A stretch of DNA of 64,000 nt from Paractinoplanes atraurantiacus (GCF_900215205.1 NZ_OBDY01000025.1:62001-126000), one strand, 5' to 3'; positions 16,752 through 27,620 are shown, counted from the first letter of the stretch. Notes: generated from the sequence alone by a model not told the origin. Numbers and translations: made by a program.

Positions 16752-17738
16752 TCACCAGCCGAACGAACGGTCGACGGCGTCCAGGACCCGGTCGAGGTCG
16801 GGGAGGTATTCCTCCTCGACCCGCGCCGCCGGGTACGGGATGTCGTAGCCGGTCACCCGCAGCACCGGGGCCTCGAGCGAGTAGAAGCAGTGCTCGGTGA
16901 CCCGGGCCGCGATCTCGGCGCCGAGGCCGATGTTGCCGGGCGCCTCGTGCACGACGACCGCGCGGCCGGTGCGCTTCACCGACTCGTACACCGGCTCGTA
17001 GTCGATCGGCGAGAGCGACCGCAGGTCGATGACCTCGAGGTTGCGGCCGTCCTCGGCCGCGGCGGCGGCCGCGTCGAGAGCGGTGCGGACCATCGGGCCG
17101 TACGCGATGACGGTCGCGTCCGTTCCCGGCCGGACCACCCGCGACTTGTGCAGCGGGTAGGCGCCCGACAGGTCGGCCGCGAGGTCGACGTCGCCCTTCT
17201 CCCAGTAGCGGCGCTTCGGCTCGAAGAAGACGACCGGGTCGTCGGAGGCGATCGCCTGCTGGATCATCGTGTACGCGTCCGCGGGGTTCGAGCAGGTCAC
17301 GACCTTGAGGCCGGGAGTGTGCGCGAAGTACGCCTCCGGCGACTCCGAGTGGTGCTCGACCGCGCCGATGCCACCGGCGAACGGAATGCGGATCACGATG
17401 GGCAGGCGGACCTTGCCTCGCGACCGGTACGACATCTTCGCCACCTGGGTGACGATCTGGTTGTACGCGGGGTAGACGAACCCGTCGAACTGGATCTCGC
17501 ACACCGGGCGGTATCCCCGGATCGCCAGGCCGACCGCCGTGCCCACGATGCCGGCCTCGGCCAGCGGCGTGTCGATGACCCGGTCCTCGCCGAAGTCTTT
17601 CTGCAGGCCGTCGGTGATCCGGAAGACGCCGCCGAGCTTGCCGACGTCCTCGCCCATGACGACGACCTTGGCGTTGCCCTCCAGCGAGCGCCGCAGGCCG
17701 TGGTTGAGCGCCTTGCCGAGGGTGATGTTGTCGCTCAT
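16752..17738 (-). CDS. 2-oxoacid dehydrogenase E1 beta subunit
   Basis: This 328-aa protein starts MSDNITLGKALNHGLRRSLE. It contains VMGEDVGKLGGVFRIT, PLAEAGIVGTAVGLA, EIQFDGFVYPAYNQI, the Fe/K-site region RIPFAGGIGAVEHHSES and C-terminal VTGYDIPYP, all conserved in E1-beta transketolase-like subunits. It pairs with E1-alpha to bind TPP and decarboxylate the 2-oxoacid. The ATG at 17738 shares one base with the E1-alpha stop (TGATG), so expression is coupled. Confidence 0.93.
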   Translation of the reverse strand: MSDNITLGKALNHGLRRSLEGNAKVVVMGEDVGKLGGVFRITDGLQKDFGEDRVIDTPLAEAGIVGTAVGLAIRGYRPVCEIQFDGFVYPAYNQIVTQVAKMSYRSRGKVRLPIVIRIPFAGGIGAVEHHSESPEAYFAHTPGLKVVTCSNPADAYTMIQQAIASDDPVVFFEPKRRYWEKGDVDLAADLSGAYPLHKSRVVRPGTDATVIAYGPMVRTALDAAAAAAEDGRNLEVIDLRSLSPIDYEPVYESVKRTGRAVVVHEAPGNIGLGAEIAARVTEHCFYSLEAPVLRVTGYDIPYPAARVEEEYLPDLDRVLDAVDRSFGW

Positions 17739-18877
17739 CAGTGCCCGCTCCCCTCGAACGAAGCCTGGTAGTCGGTGAACTGCCGGCGCTGCTCGTCGAG
17801 ATCGGGCGAGCCGTTCGGATAGACGTGGTCGAACATGGTGACCGGCTGCGGGTCGGGCATCGCCAGCACCCGCTCGCGCAGGTCGAGGGCGAGCTGCTTG
17901 GCCGCCTCGTCGACCTCGTCGAAGAAGTCGTCGTCCCCGATCTTCTGCTTGGCCAGGAAGGCCTTGAGCCGGGAGATCGGGTCCTTGGCCTTCCACGACT
18001 CGACCTCGCTGGCGATTCGGTAGCGCGTCGGGTCGTCCGAGCTGGTGTGTGCGCCCATCCGGTACGTGTACGCCTCGATCAGCGTCGGGCCCTCGCCCTG
18101 GCGGGCGCGGTCGAGCGCCGAGCGGGTGACCGCGTAGCTGGCCAGCACGTCGTTGCCGTCGATCCGTACGCCCGGGAAGCCGAAACCGGTGGCCCGGCGG
18201 TAGAGCGGGATGCGGGTCTGCCGCTCGAGCGGCTCGGAGATCGCGTACTGGTTGTTCTGGCAGAAGAAGACGATGGGTGCGTTGAAGACACCCGACCAGA
18301 CGAACGCCTCGTTGACCTCGCCCTGGCTGGTGGCGCCGTCGCCGAAGTAGGCGATCACGGCCTCGCCGTCGGGGCTGCCGGTCTTGCCGTCCATGGTCAC
18401 GCCCATCGCGTAACCGGTGGCGTGCAGGGTCTGCGCCCCGATCACGATCGTGTAGCCGTTGAACTTGTGCTCGTTCGCGTCCCAGCCACCCTGGTCGACG
18501 CCCCGGAACAAGCCGAATGGCATGATCGGGTCGATCCCGCGGGTGTAGAGGACGCCGTGCTCGCGGTAGGTCGGGAAGGCCATGTCCTGCGAGCGCAGGG
18601 CCCGGCCGGAGCCGACCTGGGCCGCTTCCTGGCCGAGCAGGCTGGCCCAGAGGCCGAGCTCGCCCTGCCGCTGGAGAGCGAGCGCCTCGCTGTCGAGCCG
18701 CCGGACCGTCACCAGGTCGCGGTAGAGCCCGCGGTACTCCTCGTCGGTGAAGTCGACGGAGTACGTCGTGCCGTCCGCGGTCGTGACGCTGTCGACGCGC
18801 TCCCCCTCCGGGGTGAGCAGTTGGACGAAGCCGCCTGCCGGTGCGTCAGCACCGACTTCGCTTTCGCCGTTCGCCAT
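17738..18877 (-). CDS. 2-oxoacid dehydrogenase E1 alpha subunit
   Basis: This 379-aa protein starts at ATG 18877, with AGGGAG upstream. It has the TPP-binding signature GDGATSQGEVNEAF (~177-190) ending in QNNQYAIS (~205), plus AYTYRMGAHTSSDDPTRYR, which contains the phosphorylation-loop-like region. It is the first gene of the E1alpha-E1beta-E2 operon. Upstream lies a 460-base gap with a perfect palindrome (19173-19196). Confidence 0.93.
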   Translation of the reverse strand: MANGESEVGADAPAGGFVQLLTPEGERVDSVTTADGTTYSVDFTDEEYRGLYRDLVTVRRLDSEALALQRQGELGLWASLLGQEAAQVGSGRALRSQDMAFPTYREHGVLYTRGIDPIMPFGLFRGVDQGGWDANEHKFNGYTIVIGAQTLHATGYAMGVTMDGKTGSPDGEAVIAYFGDGATSQGEVNEAFVWSGVFNAPIVFFCQNNQYAISEPLERQTRIPLYRRATGFGFPGVRIDGNDVLASYAVTRSALDRARQGEGPTLIEAYTYRMGAHTSSDDPTRYRIASEVESWKAKDPISRLKAFLAKQKIGDDDFFDEVDEAAKQLALDLRERVLAMPDPQPVTMFDHVYPNGSPDLDEQRRQFTDYQASFEGSGH

Positions 18878-19172
18878 CGTGTCTCCCTGTTTCGTGTCAG
18901 CGCCGCGGCGGGTGTTGCCCGTCCACGCGGCGAACCGCCTCGGTCGCCGCGCCTGGCCCGGGTGAGGTTGCCGCGCAGCGTTTCGGCGCGGGCCGAGACC
19001 CCGCCGGGGAGTGACGGCCCCCACCTCCGCCCCGCTCAGTCAGCGAAGCGACGGCGGCGGTGCCGTCGCCCCCATCCTGACAGAGAACGTGAGCCCCGTT
19101 ACAGGTCAGGTCGATCACAACTGGGAAATTCGGCCGTCACATCGGTGCCCATATTTGTCCTATTAAGTGGTT

Positions 19173-19196
19173 TTCGTACGGTCACTACCGTACGAA
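19173..19196. promoter_or_regulatory. perfect 10-bp palindrome in divergent intergenic region
   Basis: TTCGTACGGT-CACT-ACCGTACGAA is a 24-base perfect inverted repeat with a 4-base spacer. It sits between the E1-alpha start (18877) and the start of the rightward Ser/Asp-rich membrane protein (19339). The symmetry and spacing resemble a dimeric repressor operator. The rest of the 460-base gap also has CCGGT-A-ACCGG near 19242 and CAATG-TTGAT-CATTG near 19260, but no recognisable gene. Confidence 0.55.
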
Positions 19197-19338
19197 CGGG
19201 CCGATTCCGCCGCTGCCGATATGCCCATGCGTCGTTCACTCCGGTAACCGGGACGAATCAATGTTGATCATTGCAGCCCCGGACCCGCCGACCCGCTCGT
19301 GACACGCCTGTGGCCAGGTTGTGAGGAGGAGACCGGAC

Positions 19339-20679
19339 GTGCCGGACCAGCGCGACGACGACCTCGTGCCACCGATGAAGGTGATGCGGAAGCGTCTCAA
19401 CGGCGTCTACCGCGCCGACACCGGCTTCTCCGGTCCCACTCGCCGCTATGTGCTGATCGTGGCGCTTCTGGTCGGGCTGGCGTCGATACCGACGCTGGCC
19501 GCGATCACCGCCGGAACCAGCGAGATCAACGGCGACCGCACCGACACCATGGACGTGCCGGTGCTGCCACCGGCCCGGCCCGGCCCCGTAGCGGTATCCC
19601 CATCCACCGCCGGCCCGTCCGCTTCCGCCTCGGTCGGCCCGTCGCCGGTGGGACCTTCGCGAGCGGACCGGTCGCCCGCGGCGAAGGGCGCCGAGCAGGC
19701 CGCCGATGCCGCGAAGCGCCTGGGCCTCCTCTTGGCCCAGCGCCAGTCGTGGGGTCAGGCACGGCCGTTCGCCGCCCTGCCCGGAATGCCCCGCGTGCCC
19801 GGCCTTCCTTCGCTGGAGTCACCCGACGACTCGTCGACCGATCGCTCGCGCGCCGACGATTCATCGGCCGGCCGCTCGCGTGGCGGCGGTACGTCGGCCG
19901 GCCGCTCGCGCGCCGATGGTTCGTCGGACGATCACCCGCAGTCCGGCAGCGCGCCCTCGGGCGACCGCCCAGCCGGTGAGGAGAGGTCCGGGGGAAAGAG
20001 GCCCGAGGCGCCGGTCCAGCTGGGCATCCCGGCGGTGCCGAATCTGCCGTCCGTGCCCGACGAGCCGGAAGAGCCTGACCTCGAGGATCCGCCTCAGGCG
20101 AACAACCCGCCCGCCGACGAGCCGTCCGGCCGCGACTGGGACGACCCTTCAGACGACGACGGCCGCGAGCCTTCGGGCCACGACGGCGGCGAGCCTTCGA
20201 GCCACGACGAGGACGACGCGGATGGCGTCGGGCGGGCGGATGATTCCGGCGATTCTGAGAAGCCGCATGTGCCGGGGCTGCCTGAGGTGCCCGATGAGCG
20301 GCCCGCGTGCCATGAGCGAGGGCGCTGCGGGGACGAGCCGTCCCATCACCGCCGGCCCGATCGCTCTCACGATCGTCGCTGCGAGCGCAGCGTGAAGACA
20401 CCCGAGAAGAAGGTCAACCGTCACCGGAGGTCAGCAGTGACCGAACGTCCGCACAACATCCGCGCGACCCGCATCCTCGAGCGCAGCTACGCCAACGGCG
20501 GCGGCTATCACGGCCGGATCCCCGAGGCTCGCACCGAGGAGAACCAGATCGCGAACCGCTCCTACCGGGGCGCCCACCGCGCCGGCAGCCTGCACCACGC
20601 CGACGACCAGACCCCCGAGCAGCGGCGCAGCTCCCGGGTCGGGCGGCACCACGCCGAGGAGCACACCGGCAGCCGGTAG
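19339..20679 (+). CDS. single-pass membrane protein with long disordered Ser/Pro/Asp-rich tail
   Basis: This 446-aa protein starts at GTG 19339, with AGGAGG at 19324-19329. Residues ~1-33 are cytosolic. A hydrophobic helix (YVLIVALLVGLASIPTLAAI) lies at ~35-57, then ~300 low-complexity residues with SSDDxSxxxSRADxSSAGRS-type repeats and PxxPxLPxVP motifs. The last ~80 residues are different in composition: basic, His/Arg-rich, more ordered (IRATRILERSYANGGGYHGR). An in-frame GTG with GGAGG upstream at 20437 could start this last segment as a separate small protein. I do not recognise the family. Confidence 0.6.
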   Translation: MPDQRDDDLVPPMKVMRKRLNGVYRADTGFSGPTRRYVLIVALLVGLASIPTLAAITAGTSEINGDRTDTMDVPVLPPARPGPVAVSPSTAGPSASASVGPSPVGPSRADRSPAAKGAEQAADAAKRLGLLLAQRQSWGQARPFAALPGMPRVPGLPSLESPDDSSTDRSRADDSSAGRSRGGGTSAGRSRADGSSDDHPQSGSAPSGDRPAGEERSGGKRPEAPVQLGIPAVPNLPSVPDEPEEPDLEDPPQANNPPADEPSGRDWDDPSDDDGREPSGHDGGEPSSHDEDDADGVGRADDSGDSEKPHVPGLPEVPDERPACHERGRCGDEPSHHRRPDRSHDRRCERSVKTPEKKVNRHRRSAVTERPHNIRATRILERSYANGGGYHGRIPEARTEENQIANRSYRGAHRAGSLHHADDQTPEQRRSSRVGRHHAEEHTGSR

Positions 20680-21891
20680 TCAGTTGCCGTCCAGGCGGTG
20701 GCGGTTGGCCTCGATCCAGGCGTCGATGGCGTCGGTGTCGTTCGGGTCGACACCCTCGGAGATCAGCTGGGCCACCGCCGCCGTGGCGGGGCTGCGCCGC
20801 TCGCCCGTCGCGTAGAGCCGGGCGAACTCGGGGATCATCTCCTCGACCACCTCGTCGGTCTGTGTGGCCGCCGACTCGGGCAGGTCGCGGCGCCGGGTCG
20901 CGTAGGCCGACCAGGCGCGGGCCACCCGCGGCAGCATCGCCGCGTCGTCCATGTCGAGGACCGCGCGCCGGTGCACCCAGTCGAGCAGGAACAACCCGGC
21001 CACGGCCGGGCTCCAGCGCAGCGGGTCGGGCTCGGGCAGGCTCGCCGCGTGGTCGAGGATCAGGCTGATGCAGAAGTGCAGCGAGGCCAGCTCGTCGTCG
21101 GCGGTGATGCGGTCGAGCCCGAAGCGGGCCGCCTCGGGCGAGGCCAGGAAGTCGCGGACCAGGTCGTGACCCACCGACGGCGGCTCCTCGTCGAGCGGCG
21201 GCGTGGTGGCCGGCGGCAGCAGCGCCAGCCGGGCCGCGGCCAGCGCCCGGTCGGTGGCGAGTGAGCCCTCGGCGGGCAGGTCGCTCAGCCCGTCGGTGAT
21301 CTCGAGGTGGCGGCTGACCTCGCCGCGCAGCCGGCCCGGGTCTTCCTCGCGGAACCAGGTCAGCTCGTCGTCGGCGCACATCTGGCGGACCTGGGCGAGG
21401 ATCCGCTCGGCCGACGTGCCGACGAAGACGTCCTTGGTGATGCCGATGTTGTGGTCGACCAGGGCGACGACCGCGTGCTCGGGCCCGCCGTCCTCAATGT
21501 CCTCATAGGCGTAGGTGACCAGGTAGGACGTCTGATCGCCGTACACGTCGCCGTAGGCATAGCACCCGGTGGGCCGGACGCGACCCAGCTGCGCCACCCA
21601 CGACGGCGCCTGCGCGCCGCGCCGCACCTGGTCGGCGCCCTCCGCGTCGGGCACCAGCGCCGCGAAGACCTCGCGGATCGTGGTGGCCGAGGCGGAGCGC
21701 CGGCGGGCGGTGGCGGCCAGGAAGTCGGTCACGAAGGCGCGCACCGCCGAAGCCCTGTCCTCGACCGCGACCGAGTAGACACTGCCGAGCAGGGCGGTGC
21801 CCAGCATCTCGGCGTCCAGCGCGCAGTCGAGCTTCGCCACGTCGCGGGCCGCGTGCAGGACCGCTTCGTACGGAGTCTGAGGTCCCGGCAT
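20680..21891 (-). CDS. conserved hypothetical protein (403 aa)
   Basis: The ATG at 21891 (MPGPQTPYEAVLHAARDV) gives a 403-aa soluble protein with no signal peptide or TM helix. It is alanine- and acid-rich and contains YGDQTSYLVTYAYEDIEDGG followed by HAVVALVDHNIGITKDVFVG. I recognise no catalytic motif. It lies 34 bases downstream of the second dynamin-like GTPase on the same strand and may be the last gene of that operon. Codon use is typical, so I consider it a real gene; its function is unknown. Confidence 0.75.
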   Translation of the reverse strand: MPGPQTPYEAVLHAARDVAKLDCALDAEMLGTALLGSVYSVAVEDRASAVRAFVTDFLAATARRRSASATTIREVFAALVPDAEGADQVRRGAQAPSWVAQLGRVRPTGCYAYGDVYGDQTSYLVTYAYEDIEDGGPEHAVVALVDHNIGITKDVFVGTSAERILAQVRQMCADDELTWFREEDPGRLRGEVSRHLEITDGLSDLPAEGSLATDRALAAARLALLPPATTPPLDEEPPSVGHDLVRDFLASPEAARFGLDRITADDELASLHFCISLILDHAASLPEPDPLRWSPAVAGLFLLDWVHRRAVLDMDDAAMLPRVARAWSAYATRRRDLPESAATQTDEVVEEMIPEFARLYATGERRSPATAAVAQLISEGVDPNDTDAIDAWIEANRHRLDGN

Positions 21892-21925
21892 GTCGCGAGC
21901 GTACCCGTGACCGGCGCCACACGCG

Positions 21926-23608
21926 TTATTCAGAGCGCACTGCGGTGAGAGCTTCACGCGCTTGTGCGTACGCGTTGAGCACCTCACGCACCGGCGCGAC
22001 CACATACTCCCGGGCGACCTCGGTGATCGACTGGCGTAGTCGGTGCTCGGCCTTCTTGCGGGCGCGCCGCGATCCCCATTCGACGATCGGCTTGAGGACC
22101 AGCCACAGCAGAACCCCGGCCAGCAGGCCGCCGAGCAGCAGAACCGTCGGCATCGGCACCGCGCCGAGCTTGGGGTTGTTCAGCTCGGGCAGGCCGAGAA
22201 TCCGTACCCCGTAGCCGGCCAGCAGCCAGCCCAGCCCCACGATGGCCGCACCGACCAGCAGCAGTTGCAGCGCGCCGACGGCGCGCCACCACAGTGGTGT
22301 CTTCTCCATGCCCAGCTTCGTCTTGCCGACCGCGCGGTCGAGCGCGTCGGGCAGGTCGGCCGCGCGGGAGCGGGCGGCGTTGTTCAGCGCCGGTGTCCAC
22401 ACTTCGGGCAGTGGCGCGGCGGCGCGGGTGGCGACGGCGCGCACCGAGAGACCCACCGCGGATTTCTGAGCGGCGTCGGCCTCGGGCAGCGACGTGCGGG
22501 GCACGATGTCGGTGGAGACCGCGTCGGTCTCGGTCTCGGTGCCGATGTGGAGCCGCTTGAGCGGGTCGGGCCGCAGCTTGCGCAGGCCCCGCACGAGCGG
22601 CCAGCCGGTGGCGGCCGCGGCGCGATGCCGATAGGCGGCGGCGGCCGCGTCGGCCGCCGCGCCCACACCGGCCGAGGCGGCGAGCGACTCGGTGAGCTGG
22701 CGGACGGTGGCCCGGTCGACCTCGTCCTCGGCCGCCGGCGGGCCGATCATCGCCATCAGCGGTGTGCTGACCGCGTCGACGTCGGCGGCGACCCGGCGCA
22801 GCGCGGCCTGCTTGCTCGCGACCGTGGTCTCCAGGGCCGCGCGCAGGTCGGCGAGCATGCCGGGCTGCTTGGCCGAGGTGGCCAGCACCGGCGCCCCGCC
22901 GAGGCCGTCGTCGTCGAGCAGCCGCTTGAGGTCGGTCAGCACCAGGTCGGTGTCCTGGGTGGACAGCCGGTCGGCCTGGTTGAGCACCACGACCGTCACG
23001 TCGGCGTGGGAGCGGAACTGGGAGAGGTAGGCCTGGTGCAGGATGCGGTCGCCGTATTTCTGCGGGTCGACCACCCAGACGATCTGGTCGACCAGGCCGA
23101 GCAGGCGGTCGACCTCGAGCCGGTGCCCGCGCTCGACCGAGTCGAAGTCGGGCAGGTCGAGCAGGACCAGGCCGCGCAGGGCGGCCTCGTCGTCGCCGTC
23201 GAGCGCGCTCTCCCGGATGAAGCGGTGCCGCGGCAGCACCCCAACCCAGTCGAGGAGCCTGTTCGCCGGCTCCAGCGGGCCCCACACGCAGGCGTGGGCG
23301 ACGCCGGTGGTCGGCCGGCGCACGCCGACCGGCGACAGCTTGAGCCGGGCCAGCGCGTTGAACAGGCTGGACTTGCCGCTGCCGGTGCTGCCGGCGAGCG
23401 CGACGACGGTGTGGTCGCGCGACAGCGACAGCCGGTTGCCGGCGCGCTCGATCAGCGTGTGGGCCGCGACCAGCTCGCTGTCGGGCAGGTAGGGGTCGAC
23501 CAGCCGCACGAAGCGGCCCAGCGCCTCGAGCCGCTGGACCAGGCGGTCGGGGTCGACGCGGCCGTCGTCCATGCTGTGTGCGCCTCGCACCTTCTCCACC
23601 AGGCTCAT
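21926..23608 (-). CDS. dynamin-like / YfjP-type GTPase with two C-terminal TM helices
   Basis: This 560-aa protein has a GTPase domain: P-loop AGSTGSGKSS (~70-79), switch LLDLPDFDSVE (G3) and NQAD (G4, ~207). A helical middle follows, then two transmembrane helices at ~430-510 (LLLVGAAIVGLGWLLAG and PTVLLLGGLLAGVLLWLVL), then a basic tail. The layout matches actinobacterial membrane-anchored dynamin-like/YfjP GTPases. Its ATG overlaps the upstream GTPase stop by 4 bases, so the two probably act as a pair. A role in membrane remodelling or septation, by analogy with Streptomyces DynA/DynB, is inference. Confidence 0.8.
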   Translation of the reverse strand: MSLVEKVRGAHSMDDGRVDPDRLVQRLEALGRFVRLVDPYLPDSELVAAHTLIERAGNRLSLSRDHTVVALAGSTGSGKSSLFNALARLKLSPVGVRRPTTGVAHACVWGPLEPANRLLDWVGVLPRHRFIRESALDGDDEAALRGLVLLDLPDFDSVERGHRLEVDRLLGLVDQIVWVVDPQKYGDRILHQAYLSQFRSHADVTVVVLNQADRLSTQDTDLVLTDLKRLLDDDGLGGAPVLATSAKQPGMLADLRAALETTVASKQAALRRVAADVDAVSTPLMAMIGPPAAEDEVDRATVRQLTESLAASAGVGAAADAAAAAYRHRAAAATGWPLVRGLRKLRPDPLKRLHIGTETETDAVSTDIVPRTSLPEADAAQKSAVGLSVRAVATRAAAPLPEVWTPALNNAARSRAADLPDALDRAVGKTKLGMEKTPLWWRAVGALQLLLVGAAIVGLGWLLAGYGVRILGLPELNNPKLGAVPMPTVLLLGGLLAGVLLWLVLKPIVEWGSRRARKKAEHRLRQSITEVAREYVVAPVREVLNAYAQAREALTAVRSE

Positions 23609-25509
23609 GACGCGCTCCCGGTCAGCGCGAGCTCCCTACGGGCATCCTCCACCTCGGCGGCGGCCGAGCGAAGCTCCGCGCCCGGGTCGGTGGACAACCC
23701 GGCCTCGGTGAGGCGCTCGCTGAACCGGGCCGCCTCCTGGTCGAGCAGCTCGCCGACGCGGATCATCAGGTCTTCCCGGGCCTGCGTGGCGAGCGTACGG
23801 ATGGCCTGGTCTCCGAAGATCGCCTCGAGCACCTTCTGCGCGGCGACCGTGGTGGCGGCGCCGCTGGCCACCTCGAGCCCGGTCGGGATGAAGGCGGTGG
23901 TGGTGAAGACGGCGATCATCACGGCCAGGCCGGCACCGTTCACCGCGTAGGCCGCGCCGCGGGCGACCACTCTCTTCTCCGCGCCCTCGGTGCGGACCAG
24001 GCCGAGCACCCACTCCTGCCAGTCGCGGACCAGCCGCTCGGCCTTCTCGGGCAGGTCGGCCGAGGTGCGCTGGAGGCCGGGCTCGAGCAGGGCGGCGCCG
24101 GCCGGATGGGCCTGCCAGGCCGCGTACGCCTGCTCGGCGGCGTCGGCCGCGATCGCGCGCAGCAGGGTGACCAGCTGGGACTCGAGCGCGGCCTGGAGGT
24201 TGCGGCCGGGCAGCGGGCGGCCGGTGAGCGCCGAGACGAGCTTGTCGCGCAGCTGCCCGACCTTGTTCTCGAGCGTCTTGAGGAACTCGCCGGTGCCGAC
24301 GAACTCCTGCCAGCGGGCCAGCACCTCGCCGCGCAGCAGCCGGCCGTCACGCAGGCCGTCGGTCATCGTCTGCCGCGCGTTGCGATAGGCGGCGTCGACC
24401 CGGTCGTTCAGCGCCTTGGCCGCGCGGGTCTGCTCCTCGGCCGCCTCGGCCAGGCCCTCGACGGCCGGGCCGAGCGCGGTCAGGGCGCCGTCGAGCGTCT
24501 GGCGCACGACCGCGCCGCGGGCCGTCGCGTCGGCCGCGAGCTGGCCGAACCAGTCGTGCAGAGGCTTGATCACGTCCTCGGGGATCAGACCCTGACCGTC
24601 GAGCCGGGTCTCGGGCAGCACGAACAGCGGGGCGCCGCCGAGCTCGCGCACGGACAGCATGTCGCTCAGGTGGGTGGAGACCTCGCCGGCCGCCTCGGGC
24701 GGCACACGGTCGAGGACCAGGGCGATCACCGTGCCGCGCAGGCGGGCGGTGGTCAGCAGTTCCCAGGGCACGGCGTCGGCGTAGCGCGCGGCCGTGGTGA
24801 CGAACAGCCACAGGTCGGCCGCCGCGAGCAGTTGCGCGGCCAGCTTGCGGTTGAGGTCGACGACCGAGTCGATGTCGGGGGCGTCGAGGAAGGCCAGGCC
24901 GGCGCCGAGGCCGGGGGCCGAGACGAGCTGGAGGGTGCGCGCGTCGGTGCTCGACTCGCGGGTGCGCACGAGGCCGGGCAGGAGCTGCCCCTGCTGGAAC
25001 CAGGGCTGGTCGCCGGGGTTGCTCACCAGCACCGGGGAGCGGGTGGTCGGGCGGAGCACACCGGCCGCGCTGACCGGGGCCCGGACGATGCTGTTGACCA
25101 GTGTCGACTTGCCGGCGCCGGTGGAGCCGCCGACGACCACCAGCAGCGGCGCGTCGAGGCGGGTGAGCCGGGGGAGCAGATAGTCGTCGAGCTGGGCCAC
25201 GAGAGCCGCGCCGACGCGCTTCGCGTCCTCGGCCGACGGCATGATCAACGGGTACGCGGCGGCGTCGATCGCGGCCCGCAGCCGGGCCAGGGCCGCTGCG
25301 AGTTTCGCCACAGCCGGAGGCAGCTCGACGGCCGGCGGCTCGTCGGCCGAGGAGGCGGCGGGTTCCGGATGTGGCTGACGGGACACGACGGGTTCCGTAC
25401 GATCAGAGTGGTCCGCGGCATCGGCGGAAACCGCGCTGGAGGTTGGAAGCGTGGCGTCGGACACGGCGGACAGGGCCGACGGACCGACCGCCTCACCGTG
25501 CGTCGTCAC
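23605..25509 (-). CDS. dynamin family GTPase (first of a tandem pair)
   Basis: This 634-aa protein has an N-terminal disordered region (~1-65) and a GTPase domain with VVGGSTGAGKSTLVNS (~126-141) and FLDAPDID as the G3 region. No clear NKxD motif is seen (the expected place reads LVLDRVPP), so nucleotide specificity may be altered. A long helical stalk follows (~300-500), and a hydrophobic hairpin-like segment (~520-560: GAGLAVMIAVFTTTAFIPTG) could insert in membranes. The start is a GTG at 25509, 218 bases from dnaK on the opposite strand; the HAIR-containing region lies between. Confidence 0.8.
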   Translation of the reverse strand: MTTHGEAVGPSALSAVSDATLPTSSAVSADAADHSDRTEPVVSRQPHPEPAASSADEPPAVELPPAVAKLAAALARLRAAIDAAAYPLIMPSAEDAKRVGAALVAQLDDYLLPRLTRLDAPLLVVVGGSTGAGKSTLVNSIVRAPVSAAGVLRPTTRSPVLVSNPGDQPWFQQGQLLPGLVRTRESSTDARTLQLVSAPGLGAGLAFLDAPDIDSVVDLNRKLAAQLLAAADLWLFVTTAARYADAVPWELLTTARLRGTVIALVLDRVPPEAAGEVSTHLSDMLSVRELGGAPLFVLPETRLDGQGLIPEDVIKPLHDWFGQLAADATARGAVVRQTLDGALTALGPAVEGLAEAAEEQTRAAKALNDRVDAAYRNARQTMTDGLRDGRLLRGEVLARWQEFVGTGEFLKTLENKVGQLRDKLVSALTGRPLPGRNLQAALESQLVTLLRAIAADAAEQAYAAWQAHPAGAALLEPGLQRTSADLPEKAERLVRDWQEWVLGLVRTEGAEKRVVARGAAYAVNGAGLAVMIAVFTTTAFIPTGLEVASGAATTVAAQKVLEAIFGDQAIRTLATQAREDLMIRVGELLDQEAARFSERLTEAGLSTDPGAELRSAAAEVEDARRELALTGSAS

Positions 25510-25613
25510 GGGTAAAGAGTGCCCGATCTATGCAGACAGAACAACAGGTACCGGTATGCCGTGACCGGACAGGTATCTACCGAAGTGCTGGAGAGCGTGT
25601 GCGAGCATCGTAG

Positions 25614-25632
25614 TTGCGCCCCTGGGACTCAA
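25614..25632. promoter_or_regulatory. degenerate second HAIR-like element
   Basis: TTGCGC-N7-ACTCAA matches the HspR operator TTGAGT-N7-ACTCAA at 10 of 12 arm positions and lies just upstream of the dnaK -35 region. Multiple HAIR copies are usual at actinobacterial dnaK promoters, but this copy alone is weak evidence. Confidence 0.45.
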
Positions 25633-25639
25633 CTTCGAT

Positions 25640-25667
25640 TTGACGTTGGGCGCGCCCGTGGCATCAT
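25640..25667 (+). promoter_or_regulatory. dnaK promoter (-35 TTGACG, -10 CATCAT)
   Basis: TTGACG at 25640-25645 and CATCAT at 25662-25667 are separated by 16 bases. The HAIR operator begins on the last base of the -10, which fits repression of a housekeeping-sigma promoter by HspR. The exact start site is inference. Confidence 0.5.
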
Positions 25668-25685
25668 TGAGTCGGTTCCACTCAA
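25667..25685. promoter_or_regulatory. HAIR element (HspR operator) of dnaK operon
   Basis: TTGAGT (25667-25672), seven bases, ACTCAA (25680-25685) exactly matches the core of the HspR-associated inverted repeat (CTTGAGT-N7-ACTCAAG). It lies 42 bases upstream of the dnaK start. hspR itself is the last gene of this operon, giving a negative feedback loop. Confidence 0.88.
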
Positions 25686-25727
25686 CCTTTGTAATCGGAC
25701 CGAGCTCTGTAAGAAGCGAGGAACACC

Positions 25728-27616
<1,889 letters not shown>

Positions 27617-27620
<4 letters not shown>

